From: Nitrosomonas sp.
Lineage (GTDB): Bacteria; Pseudomonadota; Gammaproteobacteria; Burkholderiales; Nitrosomonadaceae
Reading direction: 5' to 3'
Assembly: GCF_024282095.1 (NCBI RefSeq)
Contig: NZ_JAMWZS010000011.1
Location: forward strand, 1-64,000
DNA length: 64,000 bases
The translations under genes were made by a program, and so were the position numbers. Below are positions 10,165 through 18,290 of the stretch, one piece after another. Position 1 is the first letter of the stretch, and each line of letters starts with the position of its first letter. Under the pieces are notes generated by a model. That model ran no database searches, had not been told where the DNA came from, and saw nothing but the letters and a program-made list of their open reading frames with translations.

Positions 10165-10767
10165 ATGGGAACATATGCGACAGTAAAATCTTTACGGTCG
10201 ATTTATCAGCTGAAGATTACCCTTAGAGGCATTCGCCCGCCAATATGGCGTAGGTTATTAGTAGCGAGTACGGTTAATCTGGAAGATGTGCATGTTATTT
10301 TGCAAATTGTGATGGGTTGGACTGATTCACATATGCACGAGTTTGCCAAAGGAAGTGATCGTTACGGTGTGCCGGATGAGGATTTTCCTTCGGATAGTCA
10401 CGATGAGACCAATTACCGGCTTGATCAGATATTGAAAGAGGAAAAGGGAAAACTGATCTATACCTATGATTTTGGTGATAGTTGGAGTCACGAAGTAGTT
10501 CTGGAAAAAATCCTGCCATTTGAGACCGGCACTGTTTTGCCAATGTGCTTGAAAGGCAGCCGAGCCTGTCCGCCGGAAGATATCGGCGGGATAATGGGAT
10601 ATGCGATGTTTCTGGATGCAATATCCGATCCTGCTCATCCAGAACATAAAAGCATGCAGGAATGGATAGGCGAGGATTTGGAAGGCAATTTTGACTCTGA
10701 GTATTTTGATCTCGTTCAAGTGAATGATCGGTTGAAAGGAATGAATGAGAATTCCATTGGCATTTAA
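10165..10767 (+). CDS. Plasmid pRiA4b ORF-3 family protein
   Basis: About 200 residues from ATG 10165, with AGGAAG 8 bases upstream (a TTG at 10162 is also in frame). Family signatures are clear: YQLKITLRGIRPPIWRRLLV at the N-terminus, LQIVMGWTDSHMHEF, then YTYDFGDSWSHEVVLEKI and the Cys-containing CLKGSRACPPEDIGGIMGY. The family is widespread on plasmids and in accessory regions; its biochemical function is not established. It converges with the damaged response regulator gene. A 268-bp gene-poor stretch lies upstream (9897-10164), in which I see no gene. Confidence 0.88.
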   Translation: MGTYATVKSLRSIYQLKITLRGIRPPIWRRLLVASTVNLEDVHVILQIVMGWTDSHMHEFAKGSDRYGVPDEDFPSDSHDETNYRLDQILKEEKGKLIYTYDFGDSWSHEVVLEKILPFETGTVLPMCLKGSRACPPEDIGGIMGYAMFLDAISDPAHPEHKSMQEWIGEDLEGNFDSEYFDLVQVNDRLKGMNENSIGI

Positions 10768-10779
10768 CACACAATTGAG

Positions 10780-11406
10780 CTACTTTGATTGCGAGTGGGT
10801 ATTCTCGGTACATTGGAGGCGATATCCATAACCATAAACTGTTACGATATCCCAATCGTTTTGGGAAGAAAGATTAAGTTTATTACGAATACGGCTAATA
10901 TGTGTATCGATTGTGCGAGTATCAATTTCAGCCGCGGATCCCCAATTTTCTCTAGCAGATGCACTCTCGATAGCAGTTTGTTCGGGTTCTGGAATAGGTA
11001 GCAGGCGAGTGCAAACTCTTTTTGTGTCAATCCAACGTTTTTCCCGGCTGCGGCGTACTAATGATGCAATTCTGGCGAGTAACTCAAAATACCGCGTTGA
11101 CTTTACAAAATAATCATCGGCTCCCAACTGGAGAACGTTGACAACATCTGATTCATTGTTACGCGATGTGACGCATATAATCGGAATATGCCAGTCAAGC
11201 GTTTTGCGGATCCATTTCAGTGCTTCTTCAGCGGTTCCATCAGGCAGCATCCAATCGATAATGAGTAGATCAAATTTTTCTTGCTTGAGTGCATCCATAA
11301 AAGCAGAGGTCGTTCCAAAGAACTCGTATTGGTATTGGGTGGGCGAGAATAAGAGCTCGTAGATGGCTATTTGAGTTGCTTCGTCTTCAAGTATTCCTAA
11401 GCGCAT
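10780..11406 (-). pseudogene. OmpR-type response regulator with frame-broken DNA-binding domain
   Basis: The receiver domain is normal: LGILEDEA, phospho-acceptor Asp in LLIIDWMLPDG, VTSRNN, and the switch Lys in DDYFVKS. After LARIASLVRRSREK the open frame turns into an unlikely stretch (about 35 codons) and then resumes as WGSAAEIDTRTIDTHISRIRNKL with YGYGYRL, a genuine winged-helix C-terminus. The missing middle (LTQKEFALACYLFQNPNKLL and LLSRVHLLEKI) is present in the +1 frame between about 11037 and 10946. So there are two opposite frameshifts, at about 11038-11042 (A5) and 10940-10949 (AAAATTGGGG). About 20 residues of linker and first beta-strands also seem absent. The ATG at 11406 follows a TTG two codons upstream. 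No sensor kinase is adjacent. Probably a decaying gene. Confidence 0.65.
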
Positions 11407-11479
11407 AGACAAATAAATTTAAGATGGGCTAATTTCAGCGGTCAGCGGCATTCACATGAATAGGCTTGAGAATATAATA

Positions 11480-12835
11480 TTATTTTCCTATGCAAAAATG
11501 CGAGAAAATTTCTCCCAATAAATCATCCGCAGTGAATTGTCCGGTTATGGATGATAGAGCGGATTGCGAGAGTCTGAGTTCTTCTGCAAGAAGCTCCAAT
11601 TGATATTCATTTTCGGTGAATCTTTGCGCATTCTCTAGATGTATCCTGGCGTGTGTTAATGCTTCCAAGTGACGTTGCCGAGCCATGAAAATCCCTTCTC
11701 CAGCTTGATTGAATTGCCAGCCTACGATTTCCAGCATCTTCTTGCGGAGTAATTCGATACCTGCTCCGGTTTTAGCAGAAATATGAATTTTAATGTTATT
11801 TTCTTCATCTTCAATTTTAGGAGATTGATTCAGTAGATCAATTTTGTTGACTACTGTAATTTGAGGTTTGCCAGCAGGAATATAATTAGCGATTTGATTG
11901 TTGCTATCCGATTGCGGGTGGCCGCTATCAATTAGCTTGATCACCATGGTGGCATTTTTAATTGCTGCATGAGTGCGTTCAATGCCCTTTTGCTCGACGA
12001 TATCAAGGGTTTCTCTGAGTCCCGCCGTGTCAATGACATGAATCGGTATGCCTTCGATAGCGATCGTACGTTGAATGGTATCGCGCGTAGTTCCGGGGAT
12101 CTCGGTTACGATGGCGGCATCATCTTCAACCAATTGATTGAGCAAACTGGATTTGCCTACATTGGGTGCGCCTACTAAAACAACTGTAATGCCTTCCTGC
12201 AATAAATTTCCTTGCTGTGCTGCAACGAATATCTGTGCCAGCTGTGTGCAGATGTGATGCAATCTCTCTTTAATTTGTAATGCTTGCAAGTTATCAATTT
12301 CGTCTTCCGGAAAGTCAAGCGTCGCTTCTATCAGCATGCGCAGTGTGATCAATAAATTAACCAATTCTTCAATCTTGGTTGAAAAATGGCCTTGCAGAGA
12401 GTTAATAGCACAGCGGGCGGCTTCAATGGTGCTGGCTTCGATGATATCAGCGACGCTTTCAGCCTGAATTAAATCAATTTTATTATTAAGGTAAGCGCGC
12501 AGTGTGAATTCACCGGGTTGCGCTAAGCGAGCGCCTGCAGAAAGGCATTGGTTAAGCAATAAACCCATGACTACTGAACCGCCATGGCCTTGCAGCTCAA
12601 GCACATCTTCACCAGTGTATGAGTTGGGTGTGGGGAAATAGAGCGCGATCCCTTGATCGATGACTTGACCTTCGGCATCGAAGAATTGGCTTAGCTGCGC
12701 ATATCGTGGTTTGGGGAGTTTGCCAAGTATGGTTTCTGCTAGTTTTGTGATGTTCTTGCCAGAGATACGGACTACGCCGATTCCACCTCGACCGGGTGGG
12801 GTGGCAATGGCTGCAATGATATCAGGGCTTGCCAT
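11480..12835 (-). CDS. mnmE: tRNA modification GTPase MnmE
   Basis: With MnmG it installs the aminomethyl-type modification at wobble uridine-34 of several tRNAs. N-terminal folate-binding domain (about 1-118; IAAIATPPGRGGIGVVRISG), helical domain, and inserted Ras-like G domain with P-loop GAPNVGKSS (222-230), the DTAGLRET switch II region and NKIDLL. The protein ends in the invariant FCIGK, whose Cys is needed for activity. Length 451 aa is normal. It lies downstream of yidC in the conserved rpmH-rnpA-yidD-yidC-mnmE order. Confidence 0.97.
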   Translation of the reverse strand: MASPDIIAAIATPPGRGGIGVVRISGKNITKLAETILGKLPKPRYAQLSQFFDAEGQVIDQGIALYFPTPNSYTGEDVLELQGHGGSVVMGLLLNQCLSAGARLAQPGEFTLRAYLNNKIDLIQAESVADIIEASTIEAARCAINSLQGHFSTKIEELVNLLITLRMLIEATLDFPEDEIDNLQALQIKERLHHICTQLAQIFVAAQQGNLLQEGITVVLVGAPNVGKSSLLNQLVEDDAAIVTEIPGTTRDTIQRTIAIEGIPIHVIDTAGLRETLDIVEQKGIERTHAAIKNATMVIKLIDSGHPQSDSNNQIANYIPAGKPQITVVNKIDLLNQSPKIEDEENNIKIHISAKTGAGIELLRKKMLEIVGWQFNQAGEGIFMARQRHLEALTHARIHLENAQRFTENEYQLELLAEELRLSQSALSSITGQFTADDLLGEIFSHFCIGK

Positions 12836-12864
12836 AAATCATCTCGATGATTGCCGCCTACGGG

Positions 12865-12897
12865 ATCACCCGTTATTCATAGAGAATAGCGGGTGAT
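12865..12897. other. Strong hairpin between yidC and mnmE
   Basis: Arms 12865-12878 and 12884-12897 pair over 14 bp, with one position that is a G-U wobble on one RNA strand, around a 5-base loop. It starts 8 bp downstream of the yidC stop and ends about 30 bp before the mnmE start on the minus strand. There is no T run after it, so attenuation or mRNA-end protection between the two genes is likelier than full termination. Confidence 0.6.
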
Positions 12898-12904
12898 GGG
12901 TTGC

Positions 12905-14824
12905 TTATTTTCTTCTGGGTTTCTTGTTAGCTGCTGTGCCTCTTGTTTTTGCGGGCGGTTTATTTTTCACCGGAATAGTTGCCGGCTGCGGTTTTTCATT
13001 GTGCTCGGCATCGGTATTCGCAGCAGTTGCTACTTCCTGATTGGATGTGTCTTCATTGACGGCAGCCAGGAGCTGTGGTTCTTCAGGAAGTGTTTCGGGC
13101 TTACCCTTTCTTTTTCTTTTGTTTTTATCCTTATTACCCTCAGCCTCAGCTTTGTTTTCATACATGCGTGTTATTTGCCATTGCTGAGTAATGGAAAGGA
13201 TGTTGTTACAGAGTGAATACAGTACCAGCCCGGATGGAAAAAAGAAAAAGAAGATGCTGAATGCGATGGGCATAATTTGCATTACTTTTGCTTGAATCGG
13301 ATCTGCTGGTGTGGGGCTGAGTTTGGATTGAACCCACATCGATATCCCCATGATCACCGGCAGTACATAATAAGGGTCGGGTACAGACATATCTGTAATC
13401 CATAATGCAAACGGTGCATAGCGTAATTCAACCGCTGCCATTAAAGTCCAGAATAAAGCAATAAATACAGGGATCTGAACTAGAATTGGTAAGCAACCAC
13501 CCATCGGATTAATTTTTTCTTCTTTATAGAACTCCATCATCGCTTGGTGCATCCGCTGGCGGTCACTGGCGTATTGTTCACGTATCCGCTGTAGCTTCGG
13601 TGTGACTACTCTCAGTTTCGCCATTGAACGATAGCCTGCGGCAGACAATGGGAAGAAAATGAGCTTGACAGTCAGCGTCAGAAGAATAATGGCTATTCCC
13701 CAGTTATCTACCCATGAATGATAAAAGGAAAGCAACCAGAAGAGGGGTACGGCAAGCACCGTTAACCACCCATAATCAACTGTTAATTCCAGTCCCGGAG
13801 CCAGTTCTGCCAATTTATTCTGTTCTTGTGGACCGGCATAAAAAGGCATAGTGATATTTCTGGTTTGGCCTGGCTCAATGGTACCAACCGGTGTAATGAC
13901 GCCAGCTGTGTATTGATTATGCGCTAAGCGCTTAGCATAAAATTCCCGAGGGGTTTGCGGTGCAGGTAACCAAGCGGTTAGAAAGTAGTGTTCGAGCATA
14001 GCTATCCAACCATTATCTGCATTGGTTGGGTATTCCGCTTTATTCTTATCTAGATCAGAGAATTTTATTTTCAGGAATTTGTCTGCTTCCGTATACATTG
14101 CAGGTCCTGTATAGGAATGAACCATTGTGCTAGTGCCTGTAGGTTCGTTTTCATCCCGTAGCATCTGAAAATATGAGAATGGAATAATCGTTGCTTCACT
14201 ATGATTGGCGACCTCAAATTCAACATCAATGACATAGCTGCCACGATGGAAGGTGTAGATCTTTGCAACTCGTACACCATCAACTTCTGGTGCCAGGAGA
14301 CGTACTACGACCTTATTCTGACCAGCTTCCAGTTCATAATTATAATGATTGGAATCGACAGTGTATTTTGTTTTGTGACTGGGTAATCCGTCGCCGATCA
14401 AGCCTGATTGCGCTACCTGAAATCGCGCAGTTTTATCCAATAACAGCTCATAGGGCTTATTTTTGTCTTCCCGAGATGGGTGCTTGAGTAAACCAAGCTG
14501 CCGTATATCACCGCCTGCTGTGTCAATTTCAGCAACAATCATATCTGTTGTGATTTTGATTTTCTCGCCTATTGCAAATAGGTTAGGTGTTATCGATGGA
14601 CTGGCACCTTCTATTCCGGAAGAGATACCACCAGATTCTTCTACTGTAGAAGTTAAGCTATCACCAGGTACTGGCAGCGGATCATGACGCTGATTAGAAG
14701 AATCTGAGGTTGCTCCGGACATTACTTGTGAAGCAGGCGGATACAACTCTTTTTGCCATGCTTCCCACAAAAATAGTAAAGAAGTGGAGAAAATAATAAT
14801 AAGTACAAGTCGTTTTGTTTCCAT
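12905..14824 (-). CDS. yidC: Membrane protein insertase YidC with extended basic C-terminal tail
   Basis: Inserts and folds inner-membrane proteins, alone or with SecYEG. N-terminal anchor (about 7-21), large periplasmic beta domain (to about 340), then the five-helix core with YRSMAKLRVVTPKLQRIREQ and NPMGGCLPILVQIPVFIALFW. At 639 aa it is about 90 residues longer than E. coli YidC. The excess is a C-terminal tail from about 555 on, rich in Lys/Arg, Ala, Glu and Pro and ending NKKPRRK. Such basic tails in some bacteria bind the ribosome. The start at 14824 is supported by the signal anchor. Confidence 0.96.
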   Translation of the reverse strand: METKRLVLIIIFSTSLLFLWEAWQKELYPPASQVMSGATSDSSNQRHDPLPVPGDSLTSTVEESGGISSGIEGASPSITPNLFAIGEKIKITTDMIVAEIDTAGGDIRQLGLLKHPSREDKNKPYELLLDKTARFQVAQSGLIGDGLPSHKTKYTVDSNHYNYELEAGQNKVVVRLLAPEVDGVRVAKIYTFHRGSYVIDVEFEVANHSEATIIPFSYFQMLRDENEPTGTSTMVHSYTGPAMYTEADKFLKIKFSDLDKNKAEYPTNADNGWIAMLEHYFLTAWLPAPQTPREFYAKRLAHNQYTAGVITPVGTIEPGQTRNITMPFYAGPQEQNKLAELAPGLELTVDYGWLTVLAVPLFWLLSFYHSWVDNWGIAIILLTLTVKLIFFPLSAAGYRSMAKLRVVTPKLQRIREQYASDRQRMHQAMMEFYKEEKINPMGGCLPILVQIPVFIALFWTLMAAVELRYAPFALWITDMSVPDPYYVLPVIMGISMWVQSKLSPTPADPIQAKVMQIMPIAFSIFFFFFPSGLVLYSLCNNILSITQQWQITRMYENKAEAEGNKDKNKRKRKGKPETLPEEPQLLAAVNEDTSNQEVATAANTDAEHNEKPQPATIPVKNKPPAKTRGTAANKKPRRK

Positions 14825-15011
14825 TGTTTATCTGATCAGGTTGGTTTGTTTCGATATAACTGCCCGTATGTCACGAGAATCAACTGATAATAGTGTGGCT
14901 CAGTATGTTGCGATATTCTCATGTTTTGACAGCTAATTGATCGATAGCTTCGAATAAATAGTGAATCGATTGTATGCAGTCATTGAGATTAAACTTCTAC
15001 TTTATGCTGTA

Positions 15012-15221
15012 CTAAGGTACTGGTTCGTAACCACCTTTGTTCCAGGGATTGCATCGCAGTATGCGCCATACACTCAGGCGCGTTCCATGGAATAATCCAT
15101 ATTTTTCATATGCTTCACGAGCATACTGTGAACAGGTTGGAGTAAAGCGACATGAAGGTGCCAGATAAGGGCTTATACAGTACTGATAGACTTTAATAAA
15201 GGCAATAATTAATCGTGACAT
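15012..15221 (-). CDS. yidD: Membrane protein insertion efficiency factor YidD
   Basis: Small 69-residue peripheral inner-membrane protein assisting YidC. Family pattern throughout: [18 protein letters not shown], the Cys cluster [11 protein letters not shown] and [16 protein letters not shown] at the end. It overlaps the 3' end of rnpA by 13 bp, as usual in this cluster, and is followed after a 187-bp gap (14825-15011) by yidC. I see no gene in that gap. Confidence 0.96.
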   Translation of the reverse strand: MSRLIIAFIKVYQYCISPYLAPSCRFTPTCSQYAREAYEKYGLFHGTRLSVWRILRCNPWNKGGYEPVP

Positions 15222-15568
15222 TGCTGTAGCTGAAGCATCAGTAACTTGGCTTCACTGACCAATTGTATTGAGTCATTTTGGGGAATTGGGCGTCGCAATC
15301 GTATTACCCAATCCATTTTTTTAAAATGCTCATATTCATTATGTCGATTCTTACGAAAGGTCTCTCGTAATATACGTTTAATCCAGTTGCGCTTAACCGC
15401 GTGCCGCTCAATTCTTTTTGAAACAATTAATCCTATTCGCGCATATGCAAGTCCGTTTGGTTTTGCATAAATTTGAATTAAATCACTACTAGCCTGATAT
15501 TTTAAGTTAATGACTGCAGAAAACTCTACCGCTTTCAGTAGTCTGCAATTTTTTGGCAGAGAGTGAAT
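15209..15568 (-). CDS. rnpA: Ribonuclease P protein component (start codon abnormal)
   Basis: Protein subunit of RNase P, which matures tRNA 5' ends. The body is clear: [46 protein letters not shown] (RNR-type motif [10 protein letters not shown]) and a C-terminal helix ending [11 protein letters not shown]. No ATG, GTG or TTG lies in frame between the upstream TGA and the conserved LPK; candidates are ATT at 15568 or CTG at 15559. A TTG at 15573 would give MKFTL but is out of frame by two bases; the intervening CTCTCT would restore the frame if one CT unit were removed. I give the ATT start, about 119 aa. It follows rpmH within 40 bp. Confidence 0.85.
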   Translation of the reverse strand: MHSLPKNCRLLKAVEFSAVINLKYQASSDLIQIYAKPNGLAYARIGLIVSKRIERHAVKRNWIKRILRETFRKNRHNEYEHFKKMDWVIRLRRPIPQNDSIQLVSEAKLLMLQLQQCHD

Positions 15569-15606
15569 TTCAACAAATTTGAAAATAAAATTTTTTATTC
15601 AGTAGA

Positions 15607-15741
15607 TTAGACACTCAACCGAGCACGACCTTTTGCGCGACGAGCTCGAATTACGGCCGCACCACCACGTGTTCTCATACGCACAAGAAATCCATGTGTG
15701 CGCTTTCTTTTAATAACTGAAGGCTGATAAGTTCGTTTCAT
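15607..15741 (-). CDS. rpmH: 50S ribosomal protein L34
   Basis: A 44-residue, very basic ribosomal protein: [18 protein letters not shown], then [24 protein letters not shown]. Size and sequence are typical of proteobacterial L34. It is the first gene of the rpmH-rnpA-yidD-yidC-mnmE cluster and is preceded by a strong promoter. In many bacteria dnaA and the replication origin lie just upstream; here that place is taken by 467 bp without a gene and then a DUF5658 gene. Confidence 0.97.
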   Translation of the reverse strand: MKRTYQPSVIKRKRTHGFLVRMRTRGGAAVIRARRAKGRARLSV

Positions 15742-16208
15742 TTTTCTCTCTAATTTCTTCTGTCAATAGAACCGCGTATTACAACTTGTTAAGGTGGGGA
15801 TGTCAATATTATTTTTATGACAATTCGTTATTTTTGGCTAAGTAGCTAATAAATATTAGTATAGATAGATGTAGGCTTGTATTATAACTGTCTGAATAAA
15901 ATATTATTAACTGGTGAATTTATAATTTATTCACTTAATCAAATGCTTGTGCGCTCATATTTTTACTTTCTATGAAGTAAAGTAATTGCTTGCTTAATTG
16001 CAATTTCTAAAAGGTGGATTTAAACTTGAACGGTAGAAAATTACGATGCTTTTTAAGCAAAGTGGGAAGAAGCAGAATGGCTTTTCGAGAAATTGAGATT
16101 ATTAATTTTTGATTAAAGAGTTCTATATTATTCATCAAGTAAAATAACTGGCTTCTTTGAGTTGTTTTGTACGAGTGGGTAAGATAAATAACGGCAGGGG
16201 TATAGCGA
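15742..16208. other. 467-bp AT-rich intergenic region, rpmH to DUF5658
   Basis: Besides the rpmH promoter near its left end, I see no gene, no tRNA, no DnaA boxes (TTATCCACA or its complement) and no IS end. It is strongly AT-rich and separates divergent transcription units, so it should also hold the promoter for the gene starting at 16209. It is not recognisable as a replication origin. Confidence 0.6.
15778..15806 (-). promoter_or_regulatory. Sigma-70 type promoter of the rpmH operon
   Basis: On the minus strand TTGACA (15806-15801) is followed by a 17-base spacer and TGTAAT (15783-15778), a close match to the housekeeping consensus, 37 bp upstream of the rpmH start codon. The spacing and location suit a strong ribosomal-protein promoter. 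Confidence 0.75.
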
Positions 16209-16685
16209 ATGACTAAGATAATCGCAATTTCTAATAATCGATGTCAGGATCGTCGTCAAAGTATGCCATTTTTTTGTGCTTTTCATTTGGGAATTAAAGC
16301 GGGAAGAAGAGTGAGTGAGCGCAGAACAGTGGAACGTGGAAGATCTGGATATGTTGATTATTATGCAGGTCACTTGATGTTATGTGCGATAGTGATTTTA
16401 TTTTTAAGTGCGTTAGATGCTTTTCTTACGTTAAATATTTTGAATAATGGCGGCGAAGAGCTTAATTGGTTTATGGCGGTGCTGATTGACGATGGTGTGG
16501 AAAAGTTTGTGGGTTTCAAAATAGCTTTGACAGCGATGGCGCTTATATTACTTGTTATTCACCATAATGTTCAATTAACGAAAAGGGTGCGTGTCAGACA
16601 CATTAAGTATTTTATTTTGGTTGGCTATAGTGTATTAATTGGTTATGAATTACATTTGCTTGAGTTAGCAACGACTGCTTATTGA
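16209..16685 (+). CDS. DUF5658 family membrane protein
   Basis: A 158-residue protein with a basic N-terminal region (RCQDRRQS, GRRVSERRTVERGR) and about three transmembrane segments (about 56-75, 98-118, 130-150). The stretch LDAFLTLNILNNGGEELNWFMAVLI, an Asp-containing helix followed by an N-x-G-G-E-E-x-N turn, is the DUF5658 signature. Function unknown. The Arg-rich N-terminus probably faces the cytoplasm. It is followed 34 bp later by a DUF6447-like gene; whether they are co-transcribed is uncertain. Confidence 0.75.
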   Translation: MTKIIAISNNRCQDRRQSMPFFCAFHLGIKAGRRVSERRTVERGRSGYVDYYAGHLMLCAIVILFLSALDAFLTLNILNNGGEELNWFMAVLIDDGVEKFVGFKIALTAMALILLVIHHNVQLTKRVRVRHIKYFILVGYSVLIGYELHLLELATTAY

Positions 16686-16719
16686 TTGTAGATGCGCCCG
16701 GAATAATTAAAGGACGGAA

Positions 16720-16926
16720 ATGACTGATAGTGAAAATAAAATCAAGATTGATGGTGTCGAATATTCATTATCGTCGTTGAGTACTGAAGCAAAGGTGCAG
16801 ATTACTAATCTTAGATTTGTCGAAAACGAAATACTACAATTGAAAGCAAGATTGGCAATAGCCAATACGGCAAAGCTTGCTTATCAAGCGGCGCTCAAAA
16901 ATGCGATAACGCAGCGTAATCAATAG
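16720..16926 (+). CDS. DUF6447-like small protein
   Basis: A 68-residue soluble protein: KIKIDGVEYSLSSLSTEAKV at the N-terminus, then a helix RFVENEILQLKARLAIANTAKLAYQAALK. This layout (a short beta hairpin naming an element, then a Gln/Leu-rich helix with the T-A-K/R-x-A-Y pattern) is what I associate with the DUF6447 family, found mostly as single genes in aquatic bacteria. An AAGGACGG ribosome-binding site precedes the ATG. It converges, with only 12 bp between, with the type I secretion tolC gene. Function unknown. Confidence 0.65.
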   Translation: MTDSENKIKIDGVEYSLSSLSTEAKVQITNLRFVENEILQLKARLAIANTAKLAYQAALKNAITQRNQ

Positions 16927-16938
16927 ACATTCAAATCG

Positions 16939-18285
16939 TTATTTCAGTTGCTGCAGTGGTGTAAAGTAACTGGCTACATTCCTTAAATCATCCAATACCA
17001 GCGTGCCAGCGGCTAATTGCAAGCGTAGATAAGCCAGTAGGTAGTCATAGCGGGCTTGCGCAAGATCGCGTCGGGCTGTGTGTAATTGTTGTTGAGCATC
17101 CAGAAGGTTCAGGTTGATACGTATGCCGCCCCGAATACTTTTTTTTGTAGCAGCAACGAGTAATTCAGCGGATTTGACTGCAAGCTCTAGTGACTCAATT
17201 CTTTTGACACCGCTTTGTAACAGGTTATATTGTTTGCGTAATTCAACAAGCACTTTGTCGGTGATGACGTCCAGATCAGCTTCTGCGCGAGCATGATTGG
17301 CTTTTGCCTGAGCAGTGAGTGCATTGACACGGCCACCTGCATATAAAGGAAAATTAACTTCGACACCCACTGTGGCTAAACTAACGTCACGGTCTTGAGT
17401 AATGAATGATCCCGCTTTATTTCGCGTTAGACTGGCGACAAGATCTACACGAGGGGCATGGCCGGCATGGCTTTTTCTGACTTCTTCTTTTCCGGATGCT
17501 ACGGCGTGGCGCTGTGTTACTAGCTCGGCATTGCGTTCAAGTGCTAATGCGTGCCAACTATCATAATCTTGTAAGCGAATAGCATGAGAACTGAACATGC
17601 CGGACAAACGATCCAATTGGGTTATTTTTTGCCCGATGATGGCTTCAAGTTTAAGTTGTGCGACTTCCAGTTCATCATTTGCTTCAATAACGCGTGCTTG
17701 TGCAATCGCATACTTGGATTGCGTTTCAAGTACATCCGTGGTGGTTCCTTCACCTTTCTGCAACATGCGTTCATTGACGCGCTTTAGTTCTTCAAGGGAG
17801 TCACGCTGTGTTTCTGCAAGCTTTACGCGATCTTGCGCAAGTAATGTTTCTACATAGGCTTCCACCAACCGTACTACGAGCTGCTGGCTGCGACCAGTAA
17901 ATTTGGCTTGGCTGGAGTCAGCTTGTGCTCTGCCCTGACGGTAACCAGCAAGAGCTTCCATATTAATAATAGGTTGGCGCAGCGATAGGGTACTGACTTG
18001 ACTGTCAAAATTAAGAGGATTACTTCCAGCCGCGCCAGTTTGCGTTATTGTTCCGGTACTCGTACTCTGTGCATGAGTGATAGATAAATTAGGCAGTAAG
18101 CTTGCAAGACCAATGGCTTTTGCTTGTTGCCCAGCTTCATTTTCATGAAGAGCAGAGCGATAGGTTGGATCATGCTGTAATGCAGCTTCATAGGCGTCTA
18201 ATAGACTCATTGCATGAATATGACTGATTGGGCTCAATAGAATAATACAGCCTAAAACAGAAAGCTTTTTGCGGGTGAGTATCAT
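16939..18285 (-). CDS. TolC family outer membrane channel (type I secretion)
   Basis: Outer-membrane trimeric channel of a type I secretion system. Signal peptide (about 1-25, cleavage after SHIHA), then two repeats of the outer membrane efflux fold with long helices: ALQHDPTYRSALHENEAGQQ, VYVETLLAQDRVKLAETQRD-type helix, and NLLDAQQQLHTARRDLAQARYDYLLAYLRL at the end. Length 448 aa is standard. It is the last gene of the ABC-HlyD-TolC unit on the minus strand, 5 bp after hlyD. The probable substrate is the RTX-like protein encoded at 38270. Confidence 0.93.
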   Translation of the reverse strand: MILTRKKLSVLGCIILLSPISHIHAMSLLDAYEAALQHDPTYRSALHENEAGQQAKAIGLASLLPNLSITHAQSTSTGTITQTGAAGSNPLNFDSQVSTLSLRQPIINMEALAGYRQGRAQADSSQAKFTGRSQQLVVRLVEAYVETLLAQDRVKLAETQRDSLEELKRVNERMLQKGEGTTTDVLETQSKYAIAQARVIEANDELEVAQLKLEAIIGQKITQLDRLSGMFSSHAIRLQDYDSWHALALERNAELVTQRHAVASGKEEVRKSHAGHAPRVDLVASLTRNKAGSFITQDRDVSLATVGVEVNFPLYAGGRVNALTAQAKANHARAEADLDVITDKVLVELRKQYNLLQSGVKRIESLELAVKSAELLVAATKKSIRGGIRINLNLLDAQQQLHTARRDLAQARYDYLLAYLRLQLAAGTLVLDDLRNVASYFTPLQQLK

Positions 18286-18290
18286 GGTAA

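Noticed and set aside
10295-10855. Minus-strand open frame opposite the pRiA4b ORF-3-like gene
   Set aside because: The sense-strand product has clear family motifs; the antisense one has no recognisable feature.
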